In this document: positions 7,179-16,001 of the stretch, in pieces | How the letters are laid out: each line of letters opens with the position of its first letter | How positions within the stretch are numbered: position 1 is the first letter of the stretch | Assembly: GCA_019116245.1 (NCBI GenBank) | Contig: DXCC01000029.1 | Coordinates: forward strand, 1 to 57,973 | Length of the DNA: 57,973 nucleotides | Source of the DNA: Candidatus Tidjanibacter faecipullorum | GTDB lineage: Bacteria; Bacteroidota; Bacteroidia; Bacteroidales; Rikenellaceae | Direction: 5' to 3' | The notes under the pieces: model-generated | What the model saw: only the letters and a program-made list of their open reading frames with translations | Databases searched by the model: none | Told to the model about the DNA's origin: nothing | Made by a program: the position numbers and the translations under genes

Positions 7179-9236
7179 ATGATCAACGAAAAACTTTTCA
7201 ATCCGTCCAGTGTCGTTGTTGTCGGCGGTTCGGACGATGTCAACAAACCGGGCGGCGCCGTGCTGCGCAACCTGATTCAGAGTCCGTTCCGGGGCGCCCG
7301 CTATGTCGTAAACCCCAAGGCGGACAGCGTGCAGGGCATTCCGGCCTGTCATACGGTCGAGGAGCTGCCGCAGGTGGACTGCGCCGTGCTGGCCATTGCC
7401 GCCAAGTTCTGCCTCCACACCGTTGAGGTGCTGGCGCGCGAGAAGGGCACGAAGGCCTTCATTATCCTGTCGGCCGGCTTCGGCGAGGAGAGCCGGGAGG
7501 GTGCCGAACTGGAACACCGCATCGTGGAGATCATCGACTCGGTGGGCGGTGCGCTGATCGGCCCCAACTGTACGGGCTTTCTGACGACCAATTACAACGG
7601 TTCGTTCACTTCGCCCGTGCCGCAGCTCGATCCGAAGGGCATCGATTTCATCTCCGGTTCGGGTGCGACGGCCATCTTCATTGTCGATAACGGCATGCGC
7701 AAGGGACTCAAGTTCAATAGCGTATGGTCGGTGGGCAACTCCGCCCAGATCGGCGTCGAGGAGGCGTTGGAGTACCTGGACGAGTCGTTCGATCCGGAGC
7801 ACAGCTCGCGGATCAAGCTGCTGTATATCGAGAGTATCAACAATCCCGAGAAGTTCCTGCGCCACGCTGCGTCGCTGACCCGCAAGGGGTGCCGCATTGC
7901 GGCGGTCAAGTCGGGCAGTTCCGAAGCGGGCGGCCGTGCCGCATCGTCCCATACGGGTGCGCTGGCCAGTCCCGACATTGCCGTGGATGCCCTGTTCCGC
8001 AAGGCGGGCATCGTGCGCTGCTACGGACGCGACGAGCTGACGACGGTGGCCGGCATCTTCATGTATCCCGAGCTTCACGGCCGGCGCATCGCCATCGTCA
8101 CCCATGCGGGCGGCCCGGCCGTCATGCTGACCGATGCCCTGTCGAACGGCGGCATGGAGATTCCCCATATCGAGGGCGAGAAGGCTCAGGAACTGCTGGC
8201 CAAACTCTTCCCCGGTTCGTCGGTGGGCAATCCGATCGACTTCCTGGCGACCGGTACGGCCGAGCAGCTGGGGGCGATCATCGACGCCTGCAACAACGAT
8301 TTCGACATGATCGACGGCATGGCGGTGATCTTCGGCAGCCCGGGTCTCTTCCCCGTGTATGACGTGTACCGCCTGCTGGCCGAGAAGATCAAGACCTCCC
8401 GGAAGCCGATTTTCCCTATCTTCCCCTCTTACGGTTGGGTGAAGGACGAGGTCGAGGAGTTCGTACGCAACGGCGGTGTTTATTTCCCCGACGAGGTGCT
8501 CTTCGGCAATGCGCTGACCAAGGTGTACAATACGCCCCGCGTGCTGCCGGCCGATACGCAGTTCCCGCAGGTGGACGAAGCACGCATCCGCAAGGTGGTG
8601 GATGCGGCCGGAAACGGTTACCTGAAACCCGATCAGATTCACGAGCTGCTCGATGCGGCCGGCATTGCCCGTGCCAAGGAGGGTACGGCCGACAACGAGG
8701 CCGATTGCCTGGCGCTGGCGCGCGAGATCGGGTTCCCGCTGGTGATGAAGGTCGTCGGTCCCGTGCACAAGTCCGATGTGGGCGGCGTGGTGCTCAACGT
8801 GCGTGACGAGGAGACGGTTGTACGCGAGTTCCGTCGCATGATGCAGATCAAGGATACCTATGCGGTGATGCTGGCCCAGCAGCTGCACGGCACCGAGGTC
8901 TTCATCGGTGCCAAACGCGAGGGCGGCTTCGGCCATATCGTCATGTGTGGTTTGGGCGGCATCTTCATCGAGGTGCTGAAGGATGTGCGGGCCGGTCTGG
9001 CTCCCATTGCGCCGCAGGAGGCGACCGACATGATCCGCAGCCTGCGTTCCTACAAGATCATTCAAGGCGTGCGCGGCCAAGAACCGGTCAACGAGGAGCG
9101 GTTTGCCGATGCGGTTGTGCGGGTTTCGTTGCTGGTCAAGGCGGCGCCCGAAATCTTCGAGATGGACCTGAACCCCCTGCTGGGCAACAAAGAGCAGGTG
9201 GTGGCCGTAGATGCACGTATCCGCATCGAGAAGTAG
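7179..9236 (+). CDS. Acetate/acyl-CoA ligase (ADP-forming), fused alpha-beta
   Basis: 685 aa. Catalyses acyl-CoA + ADP + Pi to acid + CoA + ATP, giving substrate-level ATP. Domains in order: CoA-binding Rossmann fold (residues ~8-130, VVVVGGSDD), succinyl-CoA-ligase-like domain (~145-285) with the phosphohistidine loop SHTGALA at His258, a second flavodoxin-like domain (~290-440), and an ATP-grasp domain (~480-685, FPLVMKVVGPVHKSDVGG, EVFIGAKREGGFGH, FEMDLNPL). The alpha and beta parts, separate in archaea such as Pyrococcus, are one chain here. It follows the aminotransferase closely and is probably co-transcribed. Acyl specificity (acetyl, branched or aryl) is unknown. Confidence 0.93.
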   Translation: MINEKLFNPSSVVVVGGSDDVNKPGGAVLRNLIQSPFRGARYVVNPKADSVQGIPACHTVEELPQVDCAVLAIAAKFCLHTVEVLAREKGTKAFIILSAGFGEESREGAELEHRIVEIIDSVGGALIGPNCTGFLTTNYNGSFTSPVPQLDPKGIDFISGSGATAIFIVDNGMRKGLKFNSVWSVGNSAQIGVEEALEYLDESFDPEHSSRIKLLYIESINNPEKFLRHAASLTRKGCRIAAVKSGSSEAGGRAASSHTGALASPDIAVDALFRKAGIVRCYGRDELTTVAGIFMYPELHGRRIAIVTHAGGPAVMLTDALSNGGMEIPHIEGEKAQELLAKLFPGSSVGNPIDFLATGTAEQLGAIIDACNNDFDMIDGMAVIFGSPGLFPVYDVYRLLAEKIKTSRKPIFPIFPSYGWVKDEVEEFVRNGGVYFPDEVLFGNALTKVYNTPRVLPADTQFPQVDEARIRKVVDAAGNGYLKPDQIHELLDAAGIARAKEGTADNEADCLALAREIGFPLVMKVVGPVHKSDVGGVVLNVRDEETVVREFRRMMQIKDTYAVMLAQQLHGTEVFIGAKREGGFGHIVMCGLGGIFIEVLKDVRAGLAPIAPQEATDMIRSLRSYKIIQGVRGQEPVNEERFADAVVRVSLLVKAAPEIFEMDLNPLLGNKEQVVAVDARIRIEK

Positions 9237-9262
9237 CCGACCGAATATTGTCATCAAATTCC

Positions 9263-9297
9263 AAGGGGGTGAGTACGCAGGTGCTCACCCCCTTTTT
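9263..9297 (+). terminator. Rho-independent terminator after the acyl-CoA ligase
   Basis: GC-rich stem of about 14 bp (AAGGGGGTGAG pairing with CTCACCCCCTT, plus inner pairs) with a GCAG loop and a T run at 9293-9297. Confidence 0.85.
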
Positions 9298-9325
9298 ACA
9301 TGGGGCGGCGGAAGGCCGTAAACAA

Positions 9326-9358
9326 AAGCCAGTCGGACCGATTCGGTCCGACTGGCTT
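9326..9358 (-). terminator. Terminator after gltX
   Basis: Perfect 15-bp stem (9326-9340 with 9344-9358) with a 3-nt loop. On the minus strand it is followed by a T-rich tail, downstream of the gltX stop. Confidence 0.8.
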
Positions 9359-9384
9359 GGGGGTAATGCGGGCCCGCGGCGGGT

Positions 9385-10917
9385 TTAGGCCTCGCGGGGC
9401 GGCAGGGTAGCCAGTGCGTAGTCGAGACGGCGCAGCGTCTCTTCCTTGCCCAGCACCTCGCACATTTCGTACATCGAGAAGCCTTTGCTCTCACCGACGA
9501 TGGCCAGGCGGAAGGCGTTCATGATCTGGCCCATCTTGTAGCCGTGCTCTTCGATCCAGGCGTGGCAGATCGCCTCCGTATGCTGGTTGGCGAAGTCGTC
9601 GATGCCTGCCAGTACGTCGCGCAGTCCGGCGATGTGGGCGGGGTTGTCACCCTTCCAGTATTTGTCGGTAACCTTCTGGTCAAAGGTCTTCGGTGCGTTG
9701 AACAGGAAGTAGGAAAGGTCCCAGAAGTCGCTCACGAAGGTGGCGCGGCTCTTGATGTAACCGGCAATGCGGGCGGCCTGCTCGTGGCTGATCTCCACGC
9801 CGTGTTCGCGCAGCAGGGGCAGGTAGGCGTCGGCCAGCTCGTCGTTGTCGCGCACGTGCATGTACTGGGCGTTGAACCAGCGGGCCTTGTCCGGATTGAA
9901 CCGGGCCCCCGACTTGCTCACGCGGTCGAGCGAGAACTGTTCGATCAGTTCCTCCATCGAGAAGATCTCCTGCTCCGTGCCGGGATTCCAGCCCAGCAGG
10001 GCCAGCATGTTGATGAAGGCCTCGGGGAAGTAGCCGTCCTCGCGGTAGCCGTGCGACACCTCGCCGGTGGGCGACGTCCACTGCAACGGGAAGACGGGGA
10101 AGCCCATCTTGTCGCCGTCGCGCTTGCTCAGTTTGCCCTGTCCGGTCGGTTTGAGCAGCAGGGGCAGGTGGGCGAATTCGGGCTGCGTGTCGCTCCATCC
10201 GAGGGCGCGGTAGAGCAGGTAGTGGAGCGGCAGCGAGGGCAACCACTCCTCGCCGCGGATGACGTGCGAAATTTCCATCAGATGGTCATCGACGATGTTG
10301 GCCAGATGGTAGGTCGGCAGTTGGTCGGCCGATTTGTAGAGCACCTTGTCGTCCAGCGTGGAGGTGTTCACCGTCACGTCGCCGCGAATCAGATCGTGCA
10401 TGTGCACGGCCTCGTTCTCGGGCATTTTGAATCGGATAACCCATTGATCGCCACGATCAATGCGCTGCTTCACCTCATCGGGCGAAAGAGCCAGCGAAGT
10501 GGCCAACTGGCCACGCACCTTGTAGTTGTAGGAAAAGGCCTCGCCGCGTCCTTCGGCCTCGGCCCGCAGCCGGTCGAGCTCCTCGGCCGTATCGAAGGCA
10601 TAGTAGGCGTTGCCCGATTCGACGAGCTGCAGCGCGTATTGGAGGTAAATCTCGCGCCGTTCGCTCTGGCGGTAGGGGCCGTGGGGGCCTCCTTCGCGCA
10701 CGCCTTCGTCGGCGCGGATGCCGCACCATTCGAGCGCGTCGAAAATGTATTGCTCGGCTCCGGGTACATAGCGGTGGGAGTCGGTATCCTCGATGCGGAT
10801 GATGAAATCACCGCCGGCACGGCGGGCAAACAGGTAGTTGTATAGGGCCGTTCTGACGCCGCCCATATGAAGCGGTCCCGTAGGACTCGGGGCGAAACGA
10901 ACTCTTACTCTTCTCAT
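9385..10917 (-). CDS. gltX: Glutamyl-tRNA synthetase
   Basis: 510 aa, class I aminoacyl-tRNA synthetase that charges tRNA-Glu. The ATP-binding HIGH motif appears as HMGG (residues 17-20) after FAPSPTGPL, and KMSKS as KLSKR (262-266). RIEDTD (41-46) and the C-terminal helical anticodon-binding region are present. The length is usual for Bacteroidetes. It is followed by a SIMPL-domain gene upstream on the same strand with a 45-bp gap, so the two may share transcription. Confidence 0.97.
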   Translation of the reverse strand: MRRVRVRFAPSPTGPLHMGGVRTALYNYLFARRAGGDFIIRIEDTDSHRYVPGAEQYIFDALEWCGIRADEGVREGGPHGPYRQSERREIYLQYALQLVESGNAYYAFDTAEELDRLRAEAEGRGEAFSYNYKVRGQLATSLALSPDEVKQRIDRGDQWVIRFKMPENEAVHMHDLIRGDVTVNTSTLDDKVLYKSADQLPTYHLANIVDDHLMEISHVIRGEEWLPSLPLHYLLYRALGWSDTQPEFAHLPLLLKPTGQGKLSKRDGDKMGFPVFPLQWTSPTGEVSHGYREDGYFPEAFINMLALLGWNPGTEQEIFSMEELIEQFSLDRVSKSGARFNPDKARWFNAQYMHVRDNDELADAYLPLLREHGVEISHEQAARIAGYIKSRATFVSDFWDLSYFLFNAPKTFDQKVTDKYWKGDNPAHIAGLRDVLAGIDDFANQHTEAICHAWIEEHGYKMGQIMNAFRLAIVGESKGFSMYEMCEVLGKEETLRRLDYALATLPPREA

Positions 10918-10962
10918 TGTATTGTTTGGATTCTTGATGCGCTTGTTGGATTGGTCGGGTGC

Positions 10963-11688
10963 TTACCGGACGATGTATTCCAGTCGGATGGTAATGCGGG
11001 CCTTCTTGTTTTTGCTGGATGTGTTGAAACTGCCGCCGGCCGAGAACTCCTCGTTGGTGTTGGCGCCGGTGATCTGGAATACGCCCATGCGGCCGTTTTT
11101 GAGCTTGCGCAGGCGCGTTCCCGACTCGGAGGCAATCTTCTCGGCTCGGGCCTTGGCGTCGGCCGTAGCGCGGCCGATCAACTCCAGTTTCAGACCGTCC
11201 AAACCGCTGTAATAGTAGTCGGGCTGGGTGGATTCGATCTGGATACCCTGGGCAAGCAGCGCTGAGATCTCGCGTGAAATGTTCTCGACCGCCTCGACAT
11301 CGGTGCTCTCCACGGAGAAGGGCTGGCGGAGCGTATAGCCCGTGAAGCGCTGACCGACATAGTTGCCGTTCTGGTAGAGGGGCTCGGTGTTCTTGAAGTT
11401 GTCCACGAACTGGAAGATCACTTCATCCGATTTGATTCCGTTCGATTCGATGAATTTCAGCACTTTTGCCTTGTCCTCCTCAAGTTGCGCATAACCCTGT
11501 GCAATGGAGGGGTTGTCCACGACGATCCACCCTCGCCATACGATCATGTCCGAGGTGAACTCCTGTTCGCCGAGGCCGGTAACCGTAATGGTCTGCTGTT
11601 CGCGATACTTGTATTTGTAGGCGCCGCCCAATACGAAACAGCCGACGATAACGGCTATTGCGATGGCTACATATGCATTGCTTTTCAT
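10963..11688 (-). CDS. SIMPL domain-containing protein (DUF541)
   Basis: 241 aa. One N-terminal membrane segment (residues ~7-23) or uncleaved signal, followed by a periplasmic SIMPL domain starting at TITVTGLGEQEF. The middle has the usual helical stretch (EEDKAKVLKFIESNGI) and the end the ADAKARAEKIASESG motif. SIMPL/Oxidative-stress-defence-type proteins are envelope proteins of unclear function. The gene lies between ychF and gltX on the minus strand with small gaps on both sides. Confidence 0.88.
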   Translation of the reverse strand: MKSNAYVAIAIAVIVGCFVLGGAYKYKYREQQTITVTGLGEQEFTSDMIVWRGWIVVDNPSIAQGYAQLEEDKAKVLKFIESNGIKSDEVIFQFVDNFKNTEPLYQNGNYVGQRFTGYTLRQPFSVESTDVEAVENISREISALLAQGIQIESTQPDYYYSGLDGLKLELIGRATADAKARAEKIASESGTRLRKLKNGRMGVFQITGANTNEEFSAGGSFNTSSKNKKARITIRLEYIVR

Positions 11689-11729
11689 GGTCTTAACGGT
11701 TTTTATGTGTAGCTTTGGTTTTGGTCAGG

Positions 11730-12830
11730 TCAGACGTTGAACAGGAAGTGCATGATGTCGCCGTCCTGTACGACGTAGTCTTTGCCCTCGATGGCAATTT
11801 TGCCGTTTTCGCGGCAGGCCTTCTCGGAGCCGAGAGCCACGTAATCATCGTATTTGATGACCTCCGCGCGGATAAAGCCTCGCTCGAAGTCGGTGTGTAT
11901 AATTCCCGCTGCCTGAGGAGCTTTTGTTCCTCGCGTAAAGGTCCATGCGCGCGATTCGTCGGGACCGGTGGTGAAGTAGGTCTGCAGGTCGAGCAGACGG
12001 TAGGCGGCCTTGATGAGGCGGCTGACGCCCGACTCGCTCAGACCGATGTCGGAGAGGAAGGCCTGGCGTTCCTCGTAGCTTTCCAGTTCGGCGATGTCGG
12101 CCTCGGTGGCGGCGGCCACGATCAGCAGTTCGGCATTCTCCTCCTTGATTGCCTCGCGTACGGCGTCCACGTATTTGTTGCCGTTCACGGCGCTGGCTTC
12201 GTCCACGTTGCAGACGTAGAGGACGGGTTTGTCGGTGAGCAGGTTGAAGTCGCTCATGAACTTGCGGTCGTCCTTGTCGATCTCCACCGTGCGGGCTGCC
12301 TTGCCGGCCTCGAGGGCCTCCTTGTAGCGGAGCAGCACCTCATACTGGCGTTTGGCTACCTTGTCGCCGCCGGTCTGGGCCTGTTTCTGCACCTTGCCCA
12401 GGCGGTTGTCCACCGTTTCGAGGTCCTTGATGAGCAGTTCGGTGTCGATGATCTCCTTGTCGCGCACGGGGTCGATGGAGCCGTCCACGTGGGTGATGTT
12501 GCTGTTCTCGAAGCAGCGCAGCACGTGGATGATGGCGTCCGTGTTGCGGATGTTGGCCAGGAACTTGTTGCCCAGTCCCTCGCCCTTGGAGGCGCCCTTG
12601 ACCAGTCCGGCGATGTCCACGATTTCGATCGTGGTCGGGATGACCCGCTTCGGGTTGTCGATGCGGGCGAGTTCGACGAGTCGTTCGTCCGGTACGGTGA
12701 TTACGCCCACGTTGGGTTCTATCGTACAGAATGGAAAGTTGGCGGCCTGCGCCTTGGCGTTCGAGAGGCAGTTGAAGAGCGTCGATTTGCCCACGTTGGG
12801 CAGGCCCACTATTCCGCATTGGAGTGCCAT
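11730..12830 (-). CDS. ychF: Redox-regulated ATPase YchF (Obg family)
   Basis: 366 aa, the usual YchF length. The P-loop GLPNVGKS is at residues 9-16, followed by ANFPFCTIEPNVG and a helical insert. The C-terminal TGS domain ends with DGDIMHFLFNV. YchF binds ATP rather than GTP, associates with ribosomes and has been linked to oxidative-stress control. A TATATTTG -7 element sits just upstream on the minus strand. Confidence 0.96.
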   Translation of the reverse strand: MALQCGIVGLPNVGKSTLFNCLSNAKAQAANFPFCTIEPNVGVITVPDERLVELARIDNPKRVIPTTIEIVDIAGLVKGASKGEGLGNKFLANIRNTDAIIHVLRCFENSNITHVDGSIDPVRDKEIIDTELLIKDLETVDNRLGKVQKQAQTGGDKVAKRQYEVLLRYKEALEAGKAARTVEIDKDDRKFMSDFNLLTDKPVLYVCNVDEASAVNGNKYVDAVREAIKEENAELLIVAAATEADIAELESYEERQAFLSDIGLSESGVSRLIKAAYRLLDLQTYFTTGPDESRAWTFTRGTKAPQAAGIIHTDFERGFIRAEVIKYDDYVALGSEKACRENGKIAIEGKDYVVQDGDIMHFLFNV

Positions 12831-12857
12831 GATGTGTTGTGTTGATGAATTAGGCTA

Positions 12858-12865
12858 CAAATATA
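12858..12865 (-). promoter_or_regulatory. Promoter -7 element (TATATTTG) of ychF
   Basis: TAnnTTTG match 27 bp upstream of the ychF start. The -33 element is not clear. Confidence 0.5.
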
Positions 12866-12910
12866 GCGAATTCTTGGCGGTAGCGTGCCGAGAAAATCAT
12901 CCTTTGCGAT

Positions 12911-12942
12911 TTGTAATATCGGTGCAATCGGCGTATCTTTGA
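12911..12942 (+). promoter_or_regulatory. Bacteroidetes-type promoter of the Ala/Pro-rich protein operon
   Basis: TTTG at 12911-12914, a 20-bp spacer, and TATCTTTG at 12935-12942. The ATG follows 57 bp after the -7 element. Confidence 0.65.
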
Positions 12943-12999
12943 AAGTTAAATCGACGATCCGGCCTTTGGGTGCGGATCGTCACAGCGAAACTTTGGAGT

Positions 13000-13896
13000 A
13001 TGAATCACAGTAAAGCCGAAGAGGATCTGCGGGTCGTGACGGGACTGCTGCACGACTGGGCGCACAGCCGCCGGATCAGCGGACTGGAATACGATCTGTT
13101 ATTGGACAAGCTCAAGGAGCTCTACGAACTGGTGCGGTTTGCCGATGTGACGGGCGCTTCGGAGGACAAGGAGCCGTCGTGCCCGGCCGCAGCCGAACCT
13201 TCGCCTGCGGTGGTTGCCGAACCGGTGGCCGCGCATGAGGCACCGGCTGCACCGACGCATCAGGAGGAAGCGGCGCCGGCTGAACCTTCGCCTGCTGCGC
13301 CGGCCGAACCGGTTGCGGAACCGACTCCCGGTCCGGCTGCGGAGGAGGCCGCTCCGGCAGCGGGAACCGGCGAAAAGGATATTCACCGTCGGACGGTGCG
13401 CGCCTTGTATGACGACGAGCGTCCGGTGTCCGATGAAGATGCGGCGGAGACGCTGCGCATGATGAGTGATGCGTTGGGGGCGGTGTGCTGCGCTGCGGAG
13501 CAGCGGCGTGCGGTGGCCGAACAGTCCCGGCATGGTGCGGAGGCTTCCCGATCGGGCGAACACGTGGTGCGGGCAGCCGTACTGGGTGAGACGATCGGCC
13601 ACGGTACCCCGACGGTGGCGGACCGGCTTCAGACTGCCGCACCGCGCACGACGGCCGATGTGTGCCGCGGGCATGTCGCGTCGCTGCGCGAGATGATCGG
13701 GTTGAACGACCGTTATCTGCACATCAAGGAACTCTTCAACGGCGATGCCGTGGCCTACGAGGAGGCCATCACCCGGCTGGACGGGATGACCTCCATCGAG
13801 GATGCGATCATCTGGCTGAACGACCGTTACCAGTGGGACGGCGACGGGGCGGCGGTACAGCTGCTGTCCGACCTGCTGGTTCGCAAACTGATGTAG
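13000..13896 (+). CDS. Conserved hypothetical protein with Ala/Pro/Glu-rich linker
   Basis: 298 aa from the ATG at 13000, which follows a GGAG ribosome-binding site at about 12995. Three parts are visible. An N-terminal helical part (residues 1-~45) contains HDWAHSRRISGLEYDLLLDKL. A low-complexity linker (~50-140) is rich in Ala, Pro and Glu, with repeated AEPSPA-like units. A conserved-looking C-terminal domain (~215-298) holds LREMIGLNDRYLHIKELFNGD and SIEDAIIWLNDRYQWDGDG. No signal peptide or membrane segment, so it is cytoplasmic. It directly precedes rsmI (7-bp gap) and is likely in the same operon. The function is not known. Confidence 0.8.
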   Translation: MNHSKAEEDLRVVTGLLHDWAHSRRISGLEYDLLLDKLKELYELVRFADVTGASEDKEPSCPAAAEPSPAVVAEPVAAHEAPAAPTHQEEAAPAEPSPAAPAEPVAEPTPGPAAEEAAPAAGTGEKDIHRRTVRALYDDERPVSDEDAAETLRMMSDALGAVCCAAEQRRAVAEQSRHGAEASRSGEHVVRAAVLGETIGHGTPTVADRLQTAAPRTTADVCRGHVASLREMIGLNDRYLHIKELFNGDAVAYEEAITRLDGMTSIEDAIIWLNDRYQWDGDGAAVQLLSDLLVRKLM

Positions 13897-13902
13897 GCGG
13901 CG

Positions 13903-14613
13903 ATGGGCAAACTCTATATCGTGCCGACACCGATCGGCAATCTGGAGGATATTACGCTGCGGGCGGTGCGGATCCTGCGTGAGGCGGATGTGGTGCTGGC
14001 CGAGGATACCCGCACCACATCGGTGTTGCTGAAGCACCTGGGGCTGGAGAAGCGGATGTTCCCGCACCACAAGTTCAACGAACATGCGGCCGTGGAGGCG
14101 GTGGCCGAACGGATTGCCGCGGGCGAGACGGTAGCGCTCGTATCGGATGCCGGTACGCCGGGCATCTCCGATCCGGGCTTCCTGCTGGCACGCACCTGCA
14201 TCGAACACGGGCTGGAGATCGAAACCCTGCCCGGGCCGACCGCATTCGTGCCGGCGCTGATTCAGAGCGGTTTTCCGGCTGACCGGTTCTGTTTCGAGGG
14301 GTTCCTGCCGCAGAAGAAGGGACGCAACAAACGGCTCGAACAGCTCCGCGAGGAGAGCCGGACGATGATCTTCTACGAGTCGCCTTTCCGGGTGGTCAAG
14401 ACACTGGAGCAGTTTACGGAGTTTTTCGGAGCGGACCGGCCCGTGTCGGTTTCCCGGGAGCTGACCAAGAAATTCGAGGAGACCGTACGGGGCACGCTGG
14501 CGGAGGTGGCCGACCATTTCCGCGCCAGGGAGCCCAAGGGTGAGTTCGTTATTGTCGTGAGTGGCGCACCCGGCCGTCGCAAGTCAAACCAGCAAGAGGA
14601 GGATGAAGCATGA
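13903..14613 (+). CDS. rsmI: 16S rRNA (cytidine(1402)-2'-O)-methyltransferase
   Basis: 236 aa. Uses SAM to methylate the 2'-OH of C1402 in the decoding centre. The tetrapyrrole-methylase fold is clear: LYIVPTPIGNLEDIT at the start, LAEDTRTT, VALVSDAGTPGISDPG, LPGPTAFVPALI and FIGF-like FEGFLPQKKGR. It is shorter than the E. coli enzyme at the C-terminus, as is common in Bacteroidetes. It overlaps the next gene by four bases (ATGA). Confidence 0.95.
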   Translation: MGKLYIVPTPIGNLEDITLRAVRILREADVVLAEDTRTTSVLLKHLGLEKRMFPHHKFNEHAAVEAVAERIAAGETVALVSDAGTPGISDPGFLLARTCIEHGLEIETLPGPTAFVPALIQSGFPADRFCFEGFLPQKKGRNKRLEQLREESRTMIFYESPFRVVKTLEQFTEFFGADRPVSVSRELTKKFEETVRGTLAEVADHFRAREPKGEFVIVVSGAPGRRKSNQQEEDEA

Positions 14614-16001
14614 AAGATGAAAACAAACAACGCATAAACCGACGCCGGCTCTACCGGACGGCGCTGGGCCGTTTCTTCGGCAGTATCCGGGAACGGTTCG
14701 ACCTGGGCGAGGACAGCGCCACGCAGGCCGAGGTGGTGGCCAGCATCACCAAGAGCGTGGAGTTCCGCGGCACCAACCTCTGGGTGTTGATCTGCGCGAC
14801 GTTCATTGCGTCGCTGGGACTGAATGTCAACTCCACGGCAGTCATTATCGGCGCCATGTTGGTCTCGCCGCTGATGGGCCCGATCATGGGCATCGGCCTG
14901 TCGCTGGGCATCAACGATTTCCAGCTGCTCAAGAAATCGCTCCGCAACTTCCTGTGGATGTTTGTCGTGAGCATCGTCACATCGTCCGTATTTTTCCTGT
15001 TCTCGCCTTACAGCAGCGCCCAGAGCGAGCTGCTGGCCCGAACCAGCCCGACGACCTATGACGTGCTGATCGCCTTCTTCGGCGGTCTGGCCGGCATGTT
15101 GGCCCAGACGCGGCGCGACCGTACGGGTACGGTGATCTCCGGCGTGGCCATCGCCACGGCCCTGATGCCGCCGTTGTGTACGGCCGGCTTCGGCATCGCG
15201 TCCGGTTCGCCGCGCTTCATTTTCGGTGCGCTCTACCTGTTTCTGATCAATGCGGTCTTCATTGCCGTGGCCTCCTATCTGGTGGTGGCTTTCCTGAAGT
15301 ACGAGAAGAGCGTGGCGATCGACCAGGCGGCCAGCAAGCGGATGAACCGTTATGTGCTGAGTGCCGTCATCATCGTGCTGGTGCCCAGCATCGTGATGAC
15401 CTTCAATATTTTCCGCAAAACCCAGTTCGAGGCCAACGTGGATCGTTTCGTGAATAACGTCTTCCAGTTCAACAAAACCATGCTCGTGGACTATTCGAGT
15501 CGTTACCGGTACGACGGCACCCATTCGGCCATCGAGGTGAGTCTGGTCGGCGAACCGCTCTCCCAGAACGTGATCGAAAGCGTACGGGCACAGTTGCCGG
15601 CCTACGGACTGGAAAATACGGAGCTGTCGGTCCGTCAGGCCGATGATGCGTCGTCGGTGGATCTGACGAAGATTCAGAAAAGCTATTCGGAGATCATCGA
15701 CGAGAAGAACCGCACCATCCGCAGCATGGAGGAGCGGCTGGCTGCCGTGCGGACGGTGGATACGATTGCCGTGGCCGACCTTTCGCGCGAGATTCCCCAC
15801 GTGATGGCGGGAGTGGGTTCCGTGTCGATGGCCAAACATATCTCCTACGATACGAAAGGCGTGGCCTGCGATACGACGGTGCTGGTGACCGTCACCCCGG
15901 CCGTGAAGAACGGAACGATCGACACCGACCGCATCCGGGAGTGGCTGCGCACGCGGTTGAAGAACGATAACATTGTCGTCTATGTCGTCGAGCCCAAATA
16001 A
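14610..16001 (+). CDS. DUF389 / TIGR00341 family membrane protein
   Basis: 463 aa. Residues ~45-250 contain about six hydrophobic segments with the family signature [27 protein letters not shown]-type sequence ([20 protein letters not shown]). A further membrane helix follows at ~248-268 ([20 protein letters not shown]). The C-terminal 190 residues are soluble and include a coiled-coil-like stretch around residues 345-385. The role of this family is unknown. It overlaps both neighbours, so it belongs to one tightly packed operon with rsmI and an acyltransferase. Confidence 0.88.
   Translation: [463 protein letters not shown]

Noticed and set aside
6420-9257. 945-codon open frame on the minus strand
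   Set aside because: Antisense of the aminotransferase and acyl-CoA ligase, which have clear family motifs on the plus strand.
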